In this document: positions 1-8,490 of the stretch, piece after piece
Numbering within the stretch: position 1 is the first letter of the stretch
Layout of the letters: each line of letters starts with the position of its first letter
From: Coprococcus ammoniilyticus
GTDB lineage: Bacteria; Bacillota; Clostridia; Lachnospirales; Lachnospiraceae
Length of the DNA: 64,000 nt
Direction: 5' to 3'
NCBI RefSeq assembly: GCF_025567345.1
Contig: NZ_JAOQJS010000006.1
Location: 124,001-188,000, forward strand
Translations under genes and position numbers: made by a program
The notes under the pieces: generated by a model
Told to the model about the DNA's origin: nothing
Databases searched by the model: none
What the model saw: the letters and a program-made list of their open reading frames with translations, nothing else

Positions 1-1
1 C

Positions 2-259
2 GTGTGGAGTGATCTGCACCTGATCGGTGGCAGAGATGTATTAGACAGTGAGGACTTCCTGGTAAGTAATCTTTTGCTCCCACTCGGTTCGCTGATCTAT
101 CTGTTGTTCTGTGTTACGAAATGGGGCTGGGGCTTTGATAATTATATCGAGGAAGTAAATACCGGTTCCGGACTGAAAATGTCCAGAAAATTAAAACCAT
201 ATTTCCAGTTTGTACTTCCTGTTCTGATCCTGATCATTCTGATTCAGGGACTGTTATAA
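2..259 (+). CDS. C-terminal end of an NSS-family sodium-dependent transporter (5' truncated by window edge)
   Basis: Only the last 85 codons are present; the reading frame is open to the window edge, so the apparent GTG at base 2 is not a real start. The segment has two hydrophobic stretches (about residues 22-39 and 67-85) joined by a polar linker with FDNYIEEVN, and ends on a membrane helix. This resembles the last two helices of bacterial neurotransmitter:sodium symporters, which take up amino acids with Na+ at the cytoplasmic membrane. The family call rests on a short tail and is moderate. Two further Na+-coupled transporter genes follow within 6 kb. Confidence 0.6.
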   Translation: MWSDLHLIGGRDVLDSEDFLVSNLLLPLGSLIYLLFCVTKWGWGFDNYIEEVNTGSGLKMSRKLKPYFQFVLPVLILIILIQGLL

Positions 260-311
260 AGAAGATTTTCAAGATAAAATATGAGAAGATATTTGGGAGA
301 TAAGACGGTAT

Positions 312-752
312 ATGGATACAAAAAAATATGAAGATCAGATGCCTGTAGATGAAGGTCTACAGGGAAATGAGACAATCGAAGAAGCAATCCTTGCTTTACA
401 GCAGGAACCGACAGAAGAAATACTTGCGCATACGCTTACAGTGATAAGACGGCGTGCGAGAGCAAATGGACAGTTCATTGTTGCTGTTATACCACCGGTG
501 GGTGCGGAGAGCAGTTTGCAGATCCAGGCGATCCAGACCGAGGATGAGCGGTACTGGTGGATGGCATTTACCGGCTTTGATGAGGAGATAAAGGGCGGTG
601 AAACCGTAATGTCAACCTTTATGGCAGATATCAGCCATCTCTTTGAAGCAGCTTTAATGACGGACGATATAGAGGGCATTATTCTGAATCCCTGGAATCG
701 CGCATTAATGCTGGATAAGAGCCTGCTTCAGCTGATTCTTGCAGGAAAGTAG
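312..752 (+). CDS. SseB-like N-terminal domain protein
   Basis: This is a 146-residue soluble protein without signal peptide or membrane helix. The C-terminal half contains a WWMAFTGFDE segment and a closing GIILNPWNRALMLDK motif. The last motif resembles the closing part of the SseB N-terminal domain, a small domain common in Firmicute and actinobacterial proteins of unknown function. It starts 52 bp after the transporter stop and may be co-transcribed with it; a strong hairpin follows at 876-901. The ribosome-binding site (GGGAGA) lies rather far upstream of the ATG. No enzymatic role can be given. Confidence 0.6.
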   Translation: MDTKKYEDQMPVDEGLQGNETIEEAILALQQEPTEEILAHTLTVIRRRARANGQFIVAVIPPVGAESSLQIQAIQTEDERYWWMAFTGFDEEIKGGETVMSTFMADISHLFEAALMTDDIEGIILNPWNRALMLDKSLLQLILAGK

Positions 753-819
753 CTCAACATTAGAAAAATGCCATTTTTTATATAAAAAGTTTAGAAAATT
801 TAATTTTTCACAAAAACAG

Positions 820-872
820 TTGTTTAAATTTCACAAAAATATAATGAGAAATGAAAAGAATTGTGATATAAT
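820..872 (+). promoter_or_regulatory. Candidate alcohol dehydrogenase promoter with Rex-like half-palindrome
   Basis: TGATATAAT at 864-872 is an extended -10 element with no clear -35 box. About 30 bp upstream lies TTGTTTA-AAT-TTCACAA (820-836). This resembles the redox-repressor Rex operator (TTGTTAA-N4-TTAACAA), but has a 3-bp rather than 4-bp centre. Rex commonly controls NADH-linked alcohol dehydrogenases in Clostridia. The promoter core is seen directly; Rex binding is inference. Confidence 0.35.
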
Positions 873-875
873 CAG

Positions 876-910
876 AAAGTAGTGTAGTAGTACACTACTT
901 TTTGTTTTTT
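876..910 (+). terminator. Perfect hairpin followed by T-rich run
   Basis: An 11-bp perfect stem (AAAGTAGTGTA paired with TACACTACTTT) with a four-base loop is followed by TTTGTTTTTT. It fits an intrinsic terminator for the upstream gene. It also begins only a few bases after an extended -10 element (TGATATAAT, 864-872), so a transcript started there would begin inside the hairpin. Confidence 0.6.
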
Positions 911-976
911 ATAGGCAAGAGCCGTTTGCGGCTCCTTAGTCGTACCAATAAGATAGAGTAATAGGAGGATGGAAAG

Positions 977-2194
977 ATGGCAAGATTTACGTTACCTAGA
1001 GATATTTATCATGGAAAGGATGCATTAGATGCATTAAAAACTTTTAAAGGAAAAAGGGCGATGATCTGTGTTGGCGGTGGCTCGATGAAACGCTTTGGAT
1101 TTCTGGATAAAGTAGAAAAGAATCTGAAAGAGGCAGGAATGGAAGTTCAGTTATTTGAAGGCATTGAACCGGATCCGTCTGTTGAAACAGTTATGAAGGG
1201 TGCTGCTGCCATGCTGGAGTTTGAACCGGACTGGATCGTAGCAATCGGCGGAGGTTCTCCGATTGATGCGGCAAAGGCAATGTGGATCAAATATGAATAT
1301 CCGGACATTACATTTGAAGATATGTGTAAGGTATTTGGTATTCCTTCCCTTCGTAAAAAAGCTCATTTCTGTGCAATTTCATCTACTTCAGGAACTGCAA
1401 CTGAAGTAACGGCCTTTTCAATTATCACGGATTATCAGAAGGGCATCAAATACCCGATCGCTGATTTTGAGATTACACCGGATGTAGCGATCGTTGATCC
1501 TGAGCTGGCAGAGACGATGCCGCAGAAGTTAGTTGCTCATACCGGTATGGATGCAATGACACATGCGATCGAGGCATATGTATCAACCGCAAACTGTGAT
1601 TTCACAGATCCGCTTGCATTACATGCTATTAAGATGATCCAGAATGATCTGGTTGGTTCTTATAACGGAGATATGGAAAAACGTGATGCAATGCACAACG
1701 CTCAGTGCCTTGCAGGTATGGCATTCTCAAATGCGCTTCTGGGTATTGTTCATTCTATGGCACATAAAACAGGTGCAGCATTTGCGGATTATGGTGCACA
1801 CATCATTCACGGTGCGGCAAATGCAATGTATCTGCCGAAGGTCATCGCATTTAATGCAAAGGATGAAACTGCAAAAGAAAGATATGGAGTGATTGCAGAC
1901 TTTATGGGACTTGGCGGTGATACATTAGATGAGAAGGTAACACTTCTGATCAACTATCTGCGTAAGATGAACGATGATCTGAATATCCCACACTGTATCA
2001 AACATTATGGTGCTGACAGCTATCCGGCAGAGCAGGGCTTTGTACCTGAGAATGTATTCTTAGAGCGGTTGCCTGAGATCGCAGCAAATGCAATATTGGA
2101 TGCATGTACAGGATCAAATCCAAGACAGCCGAGTCAGGAAGAGATGGAGAAACTCTTAAAGTGCTGTTATTATGATTCAGAGGTTGATTTCTAA
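977..2194 (+). CDS. Iron-containing (group III) alcohol dehydrogenase
   Basis: A 405-residue cytoplasmic NAD(P)H-dependent oxidoreductase that interconverts an aldehyde and an alcohol; butanol/ethanol-type substrates are likely. The nucleotide-binding GGGSPID motif is at residues 91-97. Metal-ligand candidates are Asp192 and His196 (MDAMTHAIEAY), His259 (GIVHSMAH) and His278 (IIHGAANA), so the metal site looks complete. Length matches the family. The ATG follows an AGGAGG Shine-Dalgarno 8 bases upstream. The gene stands alone between a hairpin at 876-901 and a terminator at 2243-2279. A fermentative role, regenerating NAD+, is inferred from the family. Confidence 0.93.
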   Translation: MARFTLPRDIYHGKDALDALKTFKGKRAMICVGGGSMKRFGFLDKVEKNLKEAGMEVQLFEGIEPDPSVETVMKGAAAMLEFEPDWIVAIGGGSPIDAAKAMWIKYEYPDITFEDMCKVFGIPSLRKKAHFCAISSTSGTATEVTAFSIITDYQKGIKYPIADFEITPDVAIVDPELAETMPQKLVAHTGMDAMTHAIEAYVSTANCDFTDPLALHAIKMIQNDLVGSYNGDMEKRDAMHNAQCLAGMAFSNALLGIVHSMAHKTGAAFADYGAHIIHGAANAMYLPKVIAFNAKDETAKERYGVIADFMGLGGDTLDEKVTLLINYLRKMNDDLNIPHCIKHYGADSYPAEQGFVPENVFLERLPEIAANAILDACTGSNPRQPSQEEMEKLLKCCYYDSEVDF

Positions 2195-2242
2195 AAGTTA
2201 TTGATTTATAAGAGGTACAATACTGATATAAAATAAGAAACC

Positions 2243-2281
2243 AGGGTATTTTTGGAACAAATTCCGAAAATACCCTTTTAA
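2243..2281 (+). terminator. Intrinsic terminator after alcohol dehydrogenase
   Basis: A roughly 14-bp stem (GGGTATTTTTGGAA paired with TTCCGAAAATACCC, one G-T wobble) with a CAAA loop is followed by TTTTA. It lies about 50 bp after the alcohol dehydrogenase stop. Confidence 0.85.
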
Positions 2282-2296
2282 AATGTCAGGTAAAAC

Positions 2297-2325
2297 TTGA
2301 TTTCTCAGGGATAGCACTTTATACT
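2297..2325 (+). promoter_or_regulatory. Sigma-A promoter upstream of nhaC-like gene
   Basis: TTGATT (2297-2302), a 17-bp spacer and TATACT (2320-2325) form a good vegetative promoter between the terminator of the preceding gene and the antiporter start at 2415. Confidence 0.6.
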
Positions 2326-2414
2326 GGAAAAGTAGTGTGCCTTTATGGAAACGAATGTAGCAGAATGCTTATCATAGGGCATAAAAAACAAAAGAAAATT
2401 TTGGAGGAGAGAAA

Positions 2415-4070
2415 TTGAAGATCAAAAGAAAACAGATAGCGATGCTTATATTCATTGCGATCATAATCGTACTCATGGTGGTAACCGGTAAAACACCGGG
2501 GGAGATCGCAGATCCGGAGAATTATCAATGTAAGACATATGCAACGATATTATCTCTGCTTCCACCGGTTATTGCGATCGGTCTGGCACTGATCACAAAG
2601 GAAGTTTATACCTCATTGCTTGCAGGTATTATCACAGGTGGATTATTATATTCGAATTTCAATCTGGAGTTAGGTATCAATACCATGCTGTTTAATGAAA
2701 ATGGCGGTATGATCGCGAAGCTTTCAGATTCAGGAAATACGGGTATTCTGGTATTTCTTGTTATGCTTGGTATTCTGGTATCCCTGTTAAATAAAGCAGG
2801 AGGCTCTGCGGCATTTGGAAAATGGGCATCAAAACACATTAAGACAAGGATTGGTGCACAATTATCCGTTATGGTTCTTGGAATCCTGATCTTTGTAGAC
2901 GATTATTTTAATTGTCTGACTGTAGGAAGTGTCCTTCGTCCCGTAACAGATCGTCATAAAGTATCAAGAGCCAAATTATCTTATATTATTGATGCTACAG
3001 CAGCACCGGTGTGTATCATAGCACCGATCAGTTCATGGGCTGCAGCTGTTACATCATCCGTACCGGAAGATGCTGGAATTAACGGATTTGCAGTATTTAT
3101 CCAGACAATTCCATATAATCTGTATGCGCTTCTTACGTTAGTCATGGTACTTGGAGTAACCATTCTTCGTGTTGATTTCGGTCCGATGAAGAGACATGAA
3201 ATGAATGCGATAGCAGGGGATCTGTTCACAACTCCGGGAAGACCATATGAAGATAATGAAGAAGAAATTTTAAAAGAAAATGCACATGTGCTGGATCTGA
3301 TCCTGCCGGTTGTTGTGCTGATCATAAGCTGTATCATTGCAATGGTATATACAGGCGGTTTCTTCAGCGGAACATCATTTGTAGATGCATTCGCAAATTC
3401 ATCCGCATCGGTTGGTCTGGTGCTTGGTGGTGCTGTTACACTGGTATTTACGTTTATTTATTTCATGCTGCGTGATACCTTATCCTTCCGGGAATTTACG
3501 GAATGTATACCGGAAGGTTTCAAATCAATGATCGCACCGATCCTGATCCTTACAATGGCGTGGACACTTTCCGGTATGACGAATCTCCTTGGCGCAAAGG
3601 TATATGTAGCTGATCTGGTATCCAGTTCTGCCGGTTCCATGCAGGGCTTCCTGCCGATGATCATATTCATTGTTGCAGCCTTACTTGCATTTGCCACCGG
3701 AACGTCATGGGGAACCTTCAGTATTCTGATCCCGATCGTGATCGGCGTATTCCCATCCGGACAGATGATGGTAATCTCTATCGCATCCTGTCTTGCAGGT
3801 GCGGTATGTGGTGACCACTGCTCCCCAATCTCAGATACAACGATCATGGCATCTGCCGGAGGACATTGTGAGCATGTAAACCATGTATCTACACAGCTTC
3901 CATATGCAATTGTTGTAGCTGCAGTATGTATGGTTGGATATCTGCTGATCGGAATTCTTCAGGCTGCGAAGCTTGCCGCACTTTCATGGCTTGCGCTTCC
4001 GGTTTGTATCGTGCTGTTATTTGTAGTTCTAATGCTTATTCGTGCAAAAACCGGACGTGAAGAGGTTTAG
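2415..4070 (+). CDS. NhaC-family Na+/H+ antiporter
   Basis: A 551-residue polytopic membrane protein with about 11-13 hydrophobic helices. The FVDDYFNCLTVGSVLRPVTD and PISSWAAA segments and the late GDHCSPISDTTIMAS motif are typical of the NhaC/malate-lactate antiporter family. It exchanges Na+ (or an organic anion) for protons at the cytoplasmic membrane. The start is TTG, chosen because a GGAGGAG site ends 6 bases upstream. Its own promoter lies at 2297-2325. The next gene is a Na+:amino acid symporter, so the antiporter may support the sodium cycle that drives it; this link is inferred from adjacency. Confidence 0.88.
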   Translation: MKIKRKQIAMLIFIAIIIVLMVVTGKTPGEIADPENYQCKTYATILSLLPPVIAIGLALITKEVYTSLLAGIITGGLLYSNFNLELGINTMLFNENGGMIAKLSDSGNTGILVFLVMLGILVSLLNKAGGSAAFGKWASKHIKTRIGAQLSVMVLGILIFVDDYFNCLTVGSVLRPVTDRHKVSRAKLSYIIDATAAPVCIIAPISSWAAAVTSSVPEDAGINGFAVFIQTIPYNLYALLTLVMVLGVTILRVDFGPMKRHEMNAIAGDLFTTPGRPYEDNEEEILKENAHVLDLILPVVVLIISCIIAMVYTGGFFSGTSFVDAFANSSASVGLVLGGAVTLVFTFIYFMLRDTLSFREFTECIPEGFKSMIAPILILTMAWTLSGMTNLLGAKVYVADLVSSSAGSMQGFLPMIIFIVAALLAFATGTSWGTFSILIPIVIGVFPSGQMMVISIASCLAGAVCGDHCSPISDTTIMASAGGHCEHVNHVSTQLPYAIVVAAVCMVGYLLIGILQAAKLAALSWLALPVCIVLLFVVLMLIRAKTGREEV

Positions 4071-4171
4071 GTTTCGAATATTTTCACCGAAACGTATGGA
4101 CATATTTAAGAGCGTACGACCTGAATTCGAAAAACTTGCCAGATTATAGTAAAGGAAATTAGTAGTAAAAT

Positions 4172-5572
4172 ATGTTAGAAACAATTGAATCAATCAACAA
4201 CGTAGTCAATAACTTTATATGGGGTGTCCCTGCCATGATCTGTATTATTGGTGTCGGTCTGGTGTTAAGCTTCCGAACCCGGTTTCTGCAGATCCGGAAA
4301 TTCCCATATGCGATGAAAGTTACGATCGGGCGAATGTTTCGAAAGAAACAGGCTGCCGATGGAGCCATGACACCGTTTCAGGCGGTGTGTACCGCGCTTG
4401 CGGCTACGGTCGGTACAGGAAATATAGCGGGTGTTGCAGGAGCAATCGCTATCGGTGGACCGGGTGCCGTCTTCTGGATGTGGATATCCGCACTTCTTGG
4501 TATGTGTACAAAGTTTTCAGAAGTAACACTCGCCGTTCATTTCCGGGAGAAGAATGATAAGGGCGAATTTGTCGGCGGACCGATGTATTACATCAAGAAT
4601 GGTCTGAAGAAGCACTGGCACTGGCTTGCATATCTGTTTGCGGCATTTGGTGTGATCACAGTGTTCGGTACAGGAAATGCCACACAGGTAAACACGATCA
4701 CGACAGCGATCGATTCTGCATTATTTAATTATGGAATTATTTCAAAGGATTCCGTATCAAACATAAATCTGGTCATCGGTATTGTGCTCGCAGTCCTGCT
4801 TGCATTGATCCTGCTTGGCGGGATTAAGAGAATCGGACAGGTAACAGAGAAGCTGGTACCATTTATGGCACTGTTCTATGTGGTGCTTGCGCTTGGAGTC
4901 GTAATTTTAAATATCAATCATGTGCCGGCAGTATTTAAAGAGATTGTGGAAGGCGCATTTTCACCGGCGTCAGTAACCGGTGGTGTTGTTGGAAGCTTTT
5001 TCATGAGCATGAAGAAGGGTGTATCAAGAGGTATCTTTTCAAATGAGGCCGGGCTTGGTACAGGTTCAATCGCACATGCATGTGCAGATACAAGAAAGCC
5101 GGTAAAACAGGGATTCTTTGGAATCTTTGAAGTATTCGTAGATACTATAGTTATCTGTACCCTGACTGCATTGGTTATACTTTGCAGCGAAGTGCCGATC
5201 ACATATGGACAGGCAGCGGGCGCTGAGCTTACGATCAGTGGGTTTACTGCTACATATGGCAACTGGGTATCACTTTTTACAGCTGTGGCAATGTGCTGTT
5301 TCGCATTTTCAACTATTATTGGTTGGGGATTATATGGTGCGAGGTGTATCGAGTTCCTGTTCGGAACAAAGGTAAATAAGCCGTTTATGTTTGTTTATTC
5401 ACTGGTTGCTATCGTTGGTGCAACCTTAGATCTTGGATTGCTCTGGAGTATTGCAGAGACTTTCAATGGTCTGATGGCGATACCAAACCTGATCGCAGTA
5501 TTCTTGCTTTCCGGTGTAGTTGTGAAGCTGGTCAGGGAGCATTTTGATCCGGAAGCAAGGGAAGAAGCATAA
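4172..5572 (+). CDS. Alanine/glycine:cation symporter (AGCS family)
   Basis: A 466-residue membrane protein of normal family length. Hallmark segments are GTGNIAGVAGAIAIGGPGAVFWMW near residues 85-110, GGPMYYIKNGL, and SRGIFSNEAGLGTGSIAHA near the middle. It imports alanine or glycine with Na+ (or H+). It follows the NhaC-like antiporter by about 100 bp and ends at a strong terminator. A second paralogue lies at 62158-63579 on the opposite strand. Substrate choice between alanine and glycine cannot be read from the sequence. Confidence 0.92.
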   Translation: MLETIESINNVVNNFIWGVPAMICIIGVGLVLSFRTRFLQIRKFPYAMKVTIGRMFRKKQAADGAMTPFQAVCTALAATVGTGNIAGVAGAIAIGGPGAVFWMWISALLGMCTKFSEVTLAVHFREKNDKGEFVGGPMYYIKNGLKKHWHWLAYLFAAFGVITVFGTGNATQVNTITTAIDSALFNYGIISKDSVSNINLVIGIVLAVLLALILLGGIKRIGQVTEKLVPFMALFYVVLALGVVILNINHVPAVFKEIVEGAFSPASVTGGVVGSFFMSMKKGVSRGIFSNEAGLGTGSIAHACADTRKPVKQGFFGIFEVFVDTIVICTLTALVILCSEVPITYGQAAGAELTISGFTATYGNWVSLFTAVAMCCFAFSTIIGWGLYGARCIEFLFGTKVNKPFMFVYSLVAIVGATLDLGLLWSIAETFNGLMAIPNLIAVFLLSGVVVKLVREHFDPEAREEA

Positions 5573-5601
5573 TAAAAATAACAGATAAATAATAGATAAA
5601 C

Positions 5602-5660
5602 AAAAAACATCTAATCGGATAACAGATATGAATATGTCGTTAACCGATTGGATGTTTTTT
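5602..5660 (+). terminator. Intrinsic terminator after AGCS symporter
   Basis: Arms AAACATCTAATCGG and CCGATTGGATGTTT pair (one mismatch) around a 23-base loop and end in a T run. Confidence 0.85.
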
Positions 5661-5833
5661 TACTTTATGGAAGGTTTTATTGTATAAAGCAAGGAACTTC
5701 AGATCGAAAGTTCGTCAAATCAAAATTTTTTCAAAAAATATAAATTTGTATCAACTTTTTTTCATCCTTAAACATCTAAATAATAGAAAACAAAGTAAGA
5801 AATACTTTTGAGATAGATAAGGAGGAACGGATA

Positions 5834-6751
5834 ATGCGTCAGAATGGGAATAGAGTCAGATTACAAAAAAGAAGAAAGATGTTCTTAATGCAGCAAAAGA
5901 GAAAGAGAAGGAGAAGAAGACAGCAGATATTTATGCGTGTAACGGCAGCAGCAATGCTTCTGTTTGCGTTCTGCATCAGTATTCGGTTCATACATATGGC
6001 GAAAGACAGACCGATTGTAGAAGGATCAACGCAGGAGCCTGTGACAACAGAGGTAAGTACGACAGAGACAAGTACGACAGAGAGTTCCGGAACCGGTAAT
6101 GTGAAAGAGACATTGCTGACAGGCCGGGGCGATGATACAACAACAGGATCAGTAAAAAACATGGATTTAAAGAGCGATGACAAATCAAATGATTTTTCGG
6201 ATGCGGTATTTGTCGGAGATTCCAGAACGGAAGGCTTCGTGTTACAAACCGGTATACAGACAACCGCATATGTACACAAGGGATTAACTGTTGCAAGCGC
6301 ATATACCGCAAAAGTAATCCATCAGGACGATGAAGACCGGTCAGTGATGGAGGCACTTGCCAGAACAAGATATAATCGTGTATATTTAATGTTTGGAATC
6401 AATGAGACAGGCTGGATCAGTAATGATATATTTATCTCAGATTACAAGCAGATCATTGATGATATTAAGGCACAAAATCCATCTGCAAAGATATTTATTC
6501 AGTCGGTACTTCCGGTAAGTAAAGCGGTATCGGATTCCGGCGGATATGTCAGAAATGATAAGATCGCGGAATATAATAAACGATTAGAGCAGCTTGCAGC
6601 GGATGAAGGTGCTACATTTGTGAATGTGCAGGAAGCGGTATCAACAGATGGAGTTCTGCCGGATGATGCGGCCACAGATGGAATTCATCTGAATAAGAAA
6701 TATTGTGAAAAATGGCTCACATATCTGGAGGAACATACACTGGATAAATAA
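5834..6751 (+). CDS. Membrane-anchored SGNH/GDSL-type hydrolase
   Basis: A 305-residue protein with a very basic N-terminus (an Arg/Lys run at 24-29), one membrane helix at about residues 35-52, a Thr/Ser-rich linker (about 60-90) and an extracellular SGNH hydrolase domain. Catalytic-type blocks are VGDSRTEGF (block I Ser), a FGINETG block and the C-terminal DGIHL (Asp/His). Such enzymes act as surface esterases or acyltransferase partners, for example deacetylating wall polymers. The ATG follows GGAGGA. The next gene is an ECF sigma factor that responds to the envelope in other species, which fits a wall role; the substrate is unknown. Confidence 0.8.
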   Translation: MRQNGNRVRLQKRRKMFLMQQKRKRRRRRQQIFMRVTAAAMLLFAFCISIRFIHMAKDRPIVEGSTQEPVTTEVSTTETSTTESSGTGNVKETLLTGRGDDTTTGSVKNMDLKSDDKSNDFSDAVFVGDSRTEGFVLQTGIQTTAYVHKGLTVASAYTAKVIHQDDEDRSVMEALARTRYNRVYLMFGINETGWISNDIFISDYKQIIDDIKAQNPSAKIFIQSVLPVSKAVSDSGGYVRNDKIAEYNKRLEQLAADEGATFVNVQEAVSTDGVLPDDAATDGIHLNKKYCEKWLTYLEEHTLDK

Positions 6752-6775
6752 AAATATTAACAGAGGGAACAGAAC

Positions 6776-7348
6776 GTGAATGAGCGTAGTATTTTAAGAA
6801 AAACGAAATATCAGAATGAACGTGCCAGTTATAAAAAGCAGGAATCACAAGATACGGGAATCCGGTCAACTGTGGTGATACGATTTATTGAGGATAATCA
6901 GGAGAAGTTTTATCGGATGGCATTTGGCTATATGAAGAATGAACAGGATGCTTTAGATGCGGTTCATGATGCGGTTGTTAAGATACTGCAGAACCGGAGC
7001 CAGGTAAAAAGTCCGGAATACTTTGAAACATGGGCGTATCGTATACTGATCAATGAATGTCTGATGGCTTTGCGAAGACAAAAAAAGGTTGTCTATCTGC
7101 AGGAGGATGATTCACTTGAAGACCGTACAGACAGAACGGGAAAGCAGGAGGAATATGTCGATCTGTATCATTCTATGGATCGGCTTCCGGCAAAATTGAA
7201 AACAGTCGTTCTTCTGCGTTTTTTTGAAGATATGCCATTTGACAAGATCGCAGAGGTTACAGGAGATAATATCAACACAGTAAAATCAAGGTTGTATAAG
7301 GCTTTGAAACTCTTAAAGCTGGATTTGGAGGTTTATGATGAAGTTTAA
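6776..7348 (+). CDS. ECF-type RNA polymerase sigma factor
   Basis: A 190-residue protein with sigma region 2 (about residues 37-105, including FYRMAFGYMKNEQDALDAVHDAVVKI) and region 4 (about 130-185, with LPAKLKTVVLLRFFEDMPFDKIAEVTG and NTVKSRLYKALKLLK). It directs RNA polymerase to a small stress regulon. The GTG start is chosen because AGAGGGA lies upstream. Its 3' end overlaps the next gene by 14 bp. That gene encodes a membrane anti-sigma candidate of RsiV type, so a SigV-like envelope or lysozyme stress circuit is likely. Confidence 0.9.
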   Translation: MNERSILRKTKYQNERASYKKQESQDTGIRSTVVIRFIEDNQEKFYRMAFGYMKNEQDALDAVHDAVVKILQNRSQVKSPEYFETWAYRILINECLMALRRQKKVVYLQEDDSLEDRTDRTGKQEEYVDLYHSMDRLPAKLKTVVLLRFFEDMPFDKIAEVTGDNINTVKSRLYKALKLLKLDLEVYDEV

Positions 7349-8222
7349 TAAAGAGGAATATGAAAATATAAAAATCCCGGAACAATTGAATTCCATAGTT
7401 CAGGATGCGATAGAAGAAGGGTTGACGACAGAGAGCACAGGGATGTCGGATCAGAAGCCTGTTAATATATATACGAGACGGAAGAAACATATACTGCGTT
7501 ATGCAGGAGAGGCCGTAGCTGCAATGTTTTTGATATTTGTGGTTCTGCTGAATGTATCTCCGACGTTTGCAAAGGCAGCAGCAGATACGCCGTTTATCGG
7601 TCCTGTGTGTCAGGTATTTACCTTCCGGGAATATGAATATGCGGATGAAGCCAAATATGTAAATGTGAAAGTTCCGCAGTTGAATAATACCGGAAATTCC
7701 GAACTGGAAAAGCGTGTGAATCGTGAGATAGCAAAGATGATCAACCAGGAAGTGGAAGCAAGTAAGAAGCGTGCGGAAGAAGAGTATAACGCTTATATAT
7801 TAACCGGGGGAGATCCGAAGAACTTTATCCCATATGATATCGTTATTGACTATGAGGTCAAATGTCTGGATGAACATTATGTATCCTTTGTGATCAGTGA
7901 AAATGAGACCCGGGCAACCGGTTATTACCAGATGTTCTATTATAACATTGATCTGGATACAGGAAAGGATATTACATTAAAAGAATGGTTTGGCAGCAAT
8001 TATAAGAAGATCATAGCCGATGAGGTTCAGAAGCAGATCAATACCTGGGACGACGAAAAGAAATTCTATCTCTGGGAAGATTTAGATCTGGAAGATCTGA
8101 TCAATGAAGATACACAGTTTTATATCAATGACAAGGATCAGGTTGTGGTATTTTTTAATAAATATGAGCTGGGTGCAGGAGCAATGGGAACGCCGGAATT
8201 TATAATTGATGTATCAAAGTAA
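7335..8222 (+). CDS. RsiV-like membrane anti-sigma factor (DUF3298-type C-terminus)
   Basis: A 295-residue protein with a cytoplasmic N-terminal part (about 1-55), one membrane helix (about 60-77) and an extracellular domain. The C-terminal part (about 190-295), with the DIDLDTGKDITLKEWFG-like stretch, resembles the DUF3298 domain of RsiV/PdaC-type proteins. In Bacillus RsiV this domain binds lysozyme and triggers cleavage and sigma release. The start overlaps the sigma gene by 14 bp, which suggests coupled translation and a fixed ratio. The ligand here is inferred, not shown. Confidence 0.78.
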   Translation: MMKFNKEEYENIKIPEQLNSIVQDAIEEGLTTESTGMSDQKPVNIYTRRKKHILRYAGEAVAAMFLIFVVLLNVSPTFAKAAADTPFIGPVCQVFTFREYEYADEAKYVNVKVPQLNNTGNSELEKRVNREIAKMINQEVEASKKRAEEEYNAYILTGGDPKNFIPYDIVIDYEVKCLDEHYVSFVISENETRATGYYQMFYYNIDLDTGKDITLKEWFGSNYKKIIADEVQKQINTWDDEKKFYLWEDLDLEDLINEDTQFYINDKDQVVVFFNKYELGAGAMGTPEFIIDVSK

Positions 8223-8270
8223 TATAAAATAAAAAGCTGTAAAGGAAGTGTGAAATCTTTATAAAAGAGA

Positions 8271-8299
8271 TTGACATTTCCTTTTTTTCTGGCTATATT
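8271..8299 (+). promoter_or_regulatory. Consensus sigma-A promoter for ftsH
   Basis: TTGACA (8271-8276), a 17-bp spacer and TATATT (8294-8299). The predicted start point (about 8306) lies just upstream of the CIRCE operator at 8314-8340. Confidence 0.85.
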
Positions 8300-8313
8300 G
8301 TTCTAAAAGAAAC

Positions 8314-8340
8314 TTAGCACTCTTATATAGCGAGTGCTAA
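8314..8340 (+). promoter_or_regulatory. CIRCE operator (HrcA binding site)
   Basis: TTAGCACTC, nine bases, GAGTGCTAA is an exact match to the CIRCE inverted repeat bound by the heat-shock repressor HrcA. It sits just downstream of a consensus promoter, where HrcA binding would block transcription. The first gene downstream is ftsH at 8491. Confidence 0.93.
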
Positions 8341-8490
8341 CAGCTTTTCCTGCATAAGCAATACCAAAAGCTGTGTCAACACAGGTTAGCGATGATTGCT
8401 ATGATAATTTGCGAAACTTGGAAATAATACAGGAAAAGGCAGTACACATGTGTAGAAATTACAGGTACCTGCCGGAAAGAGAGGAGACAT

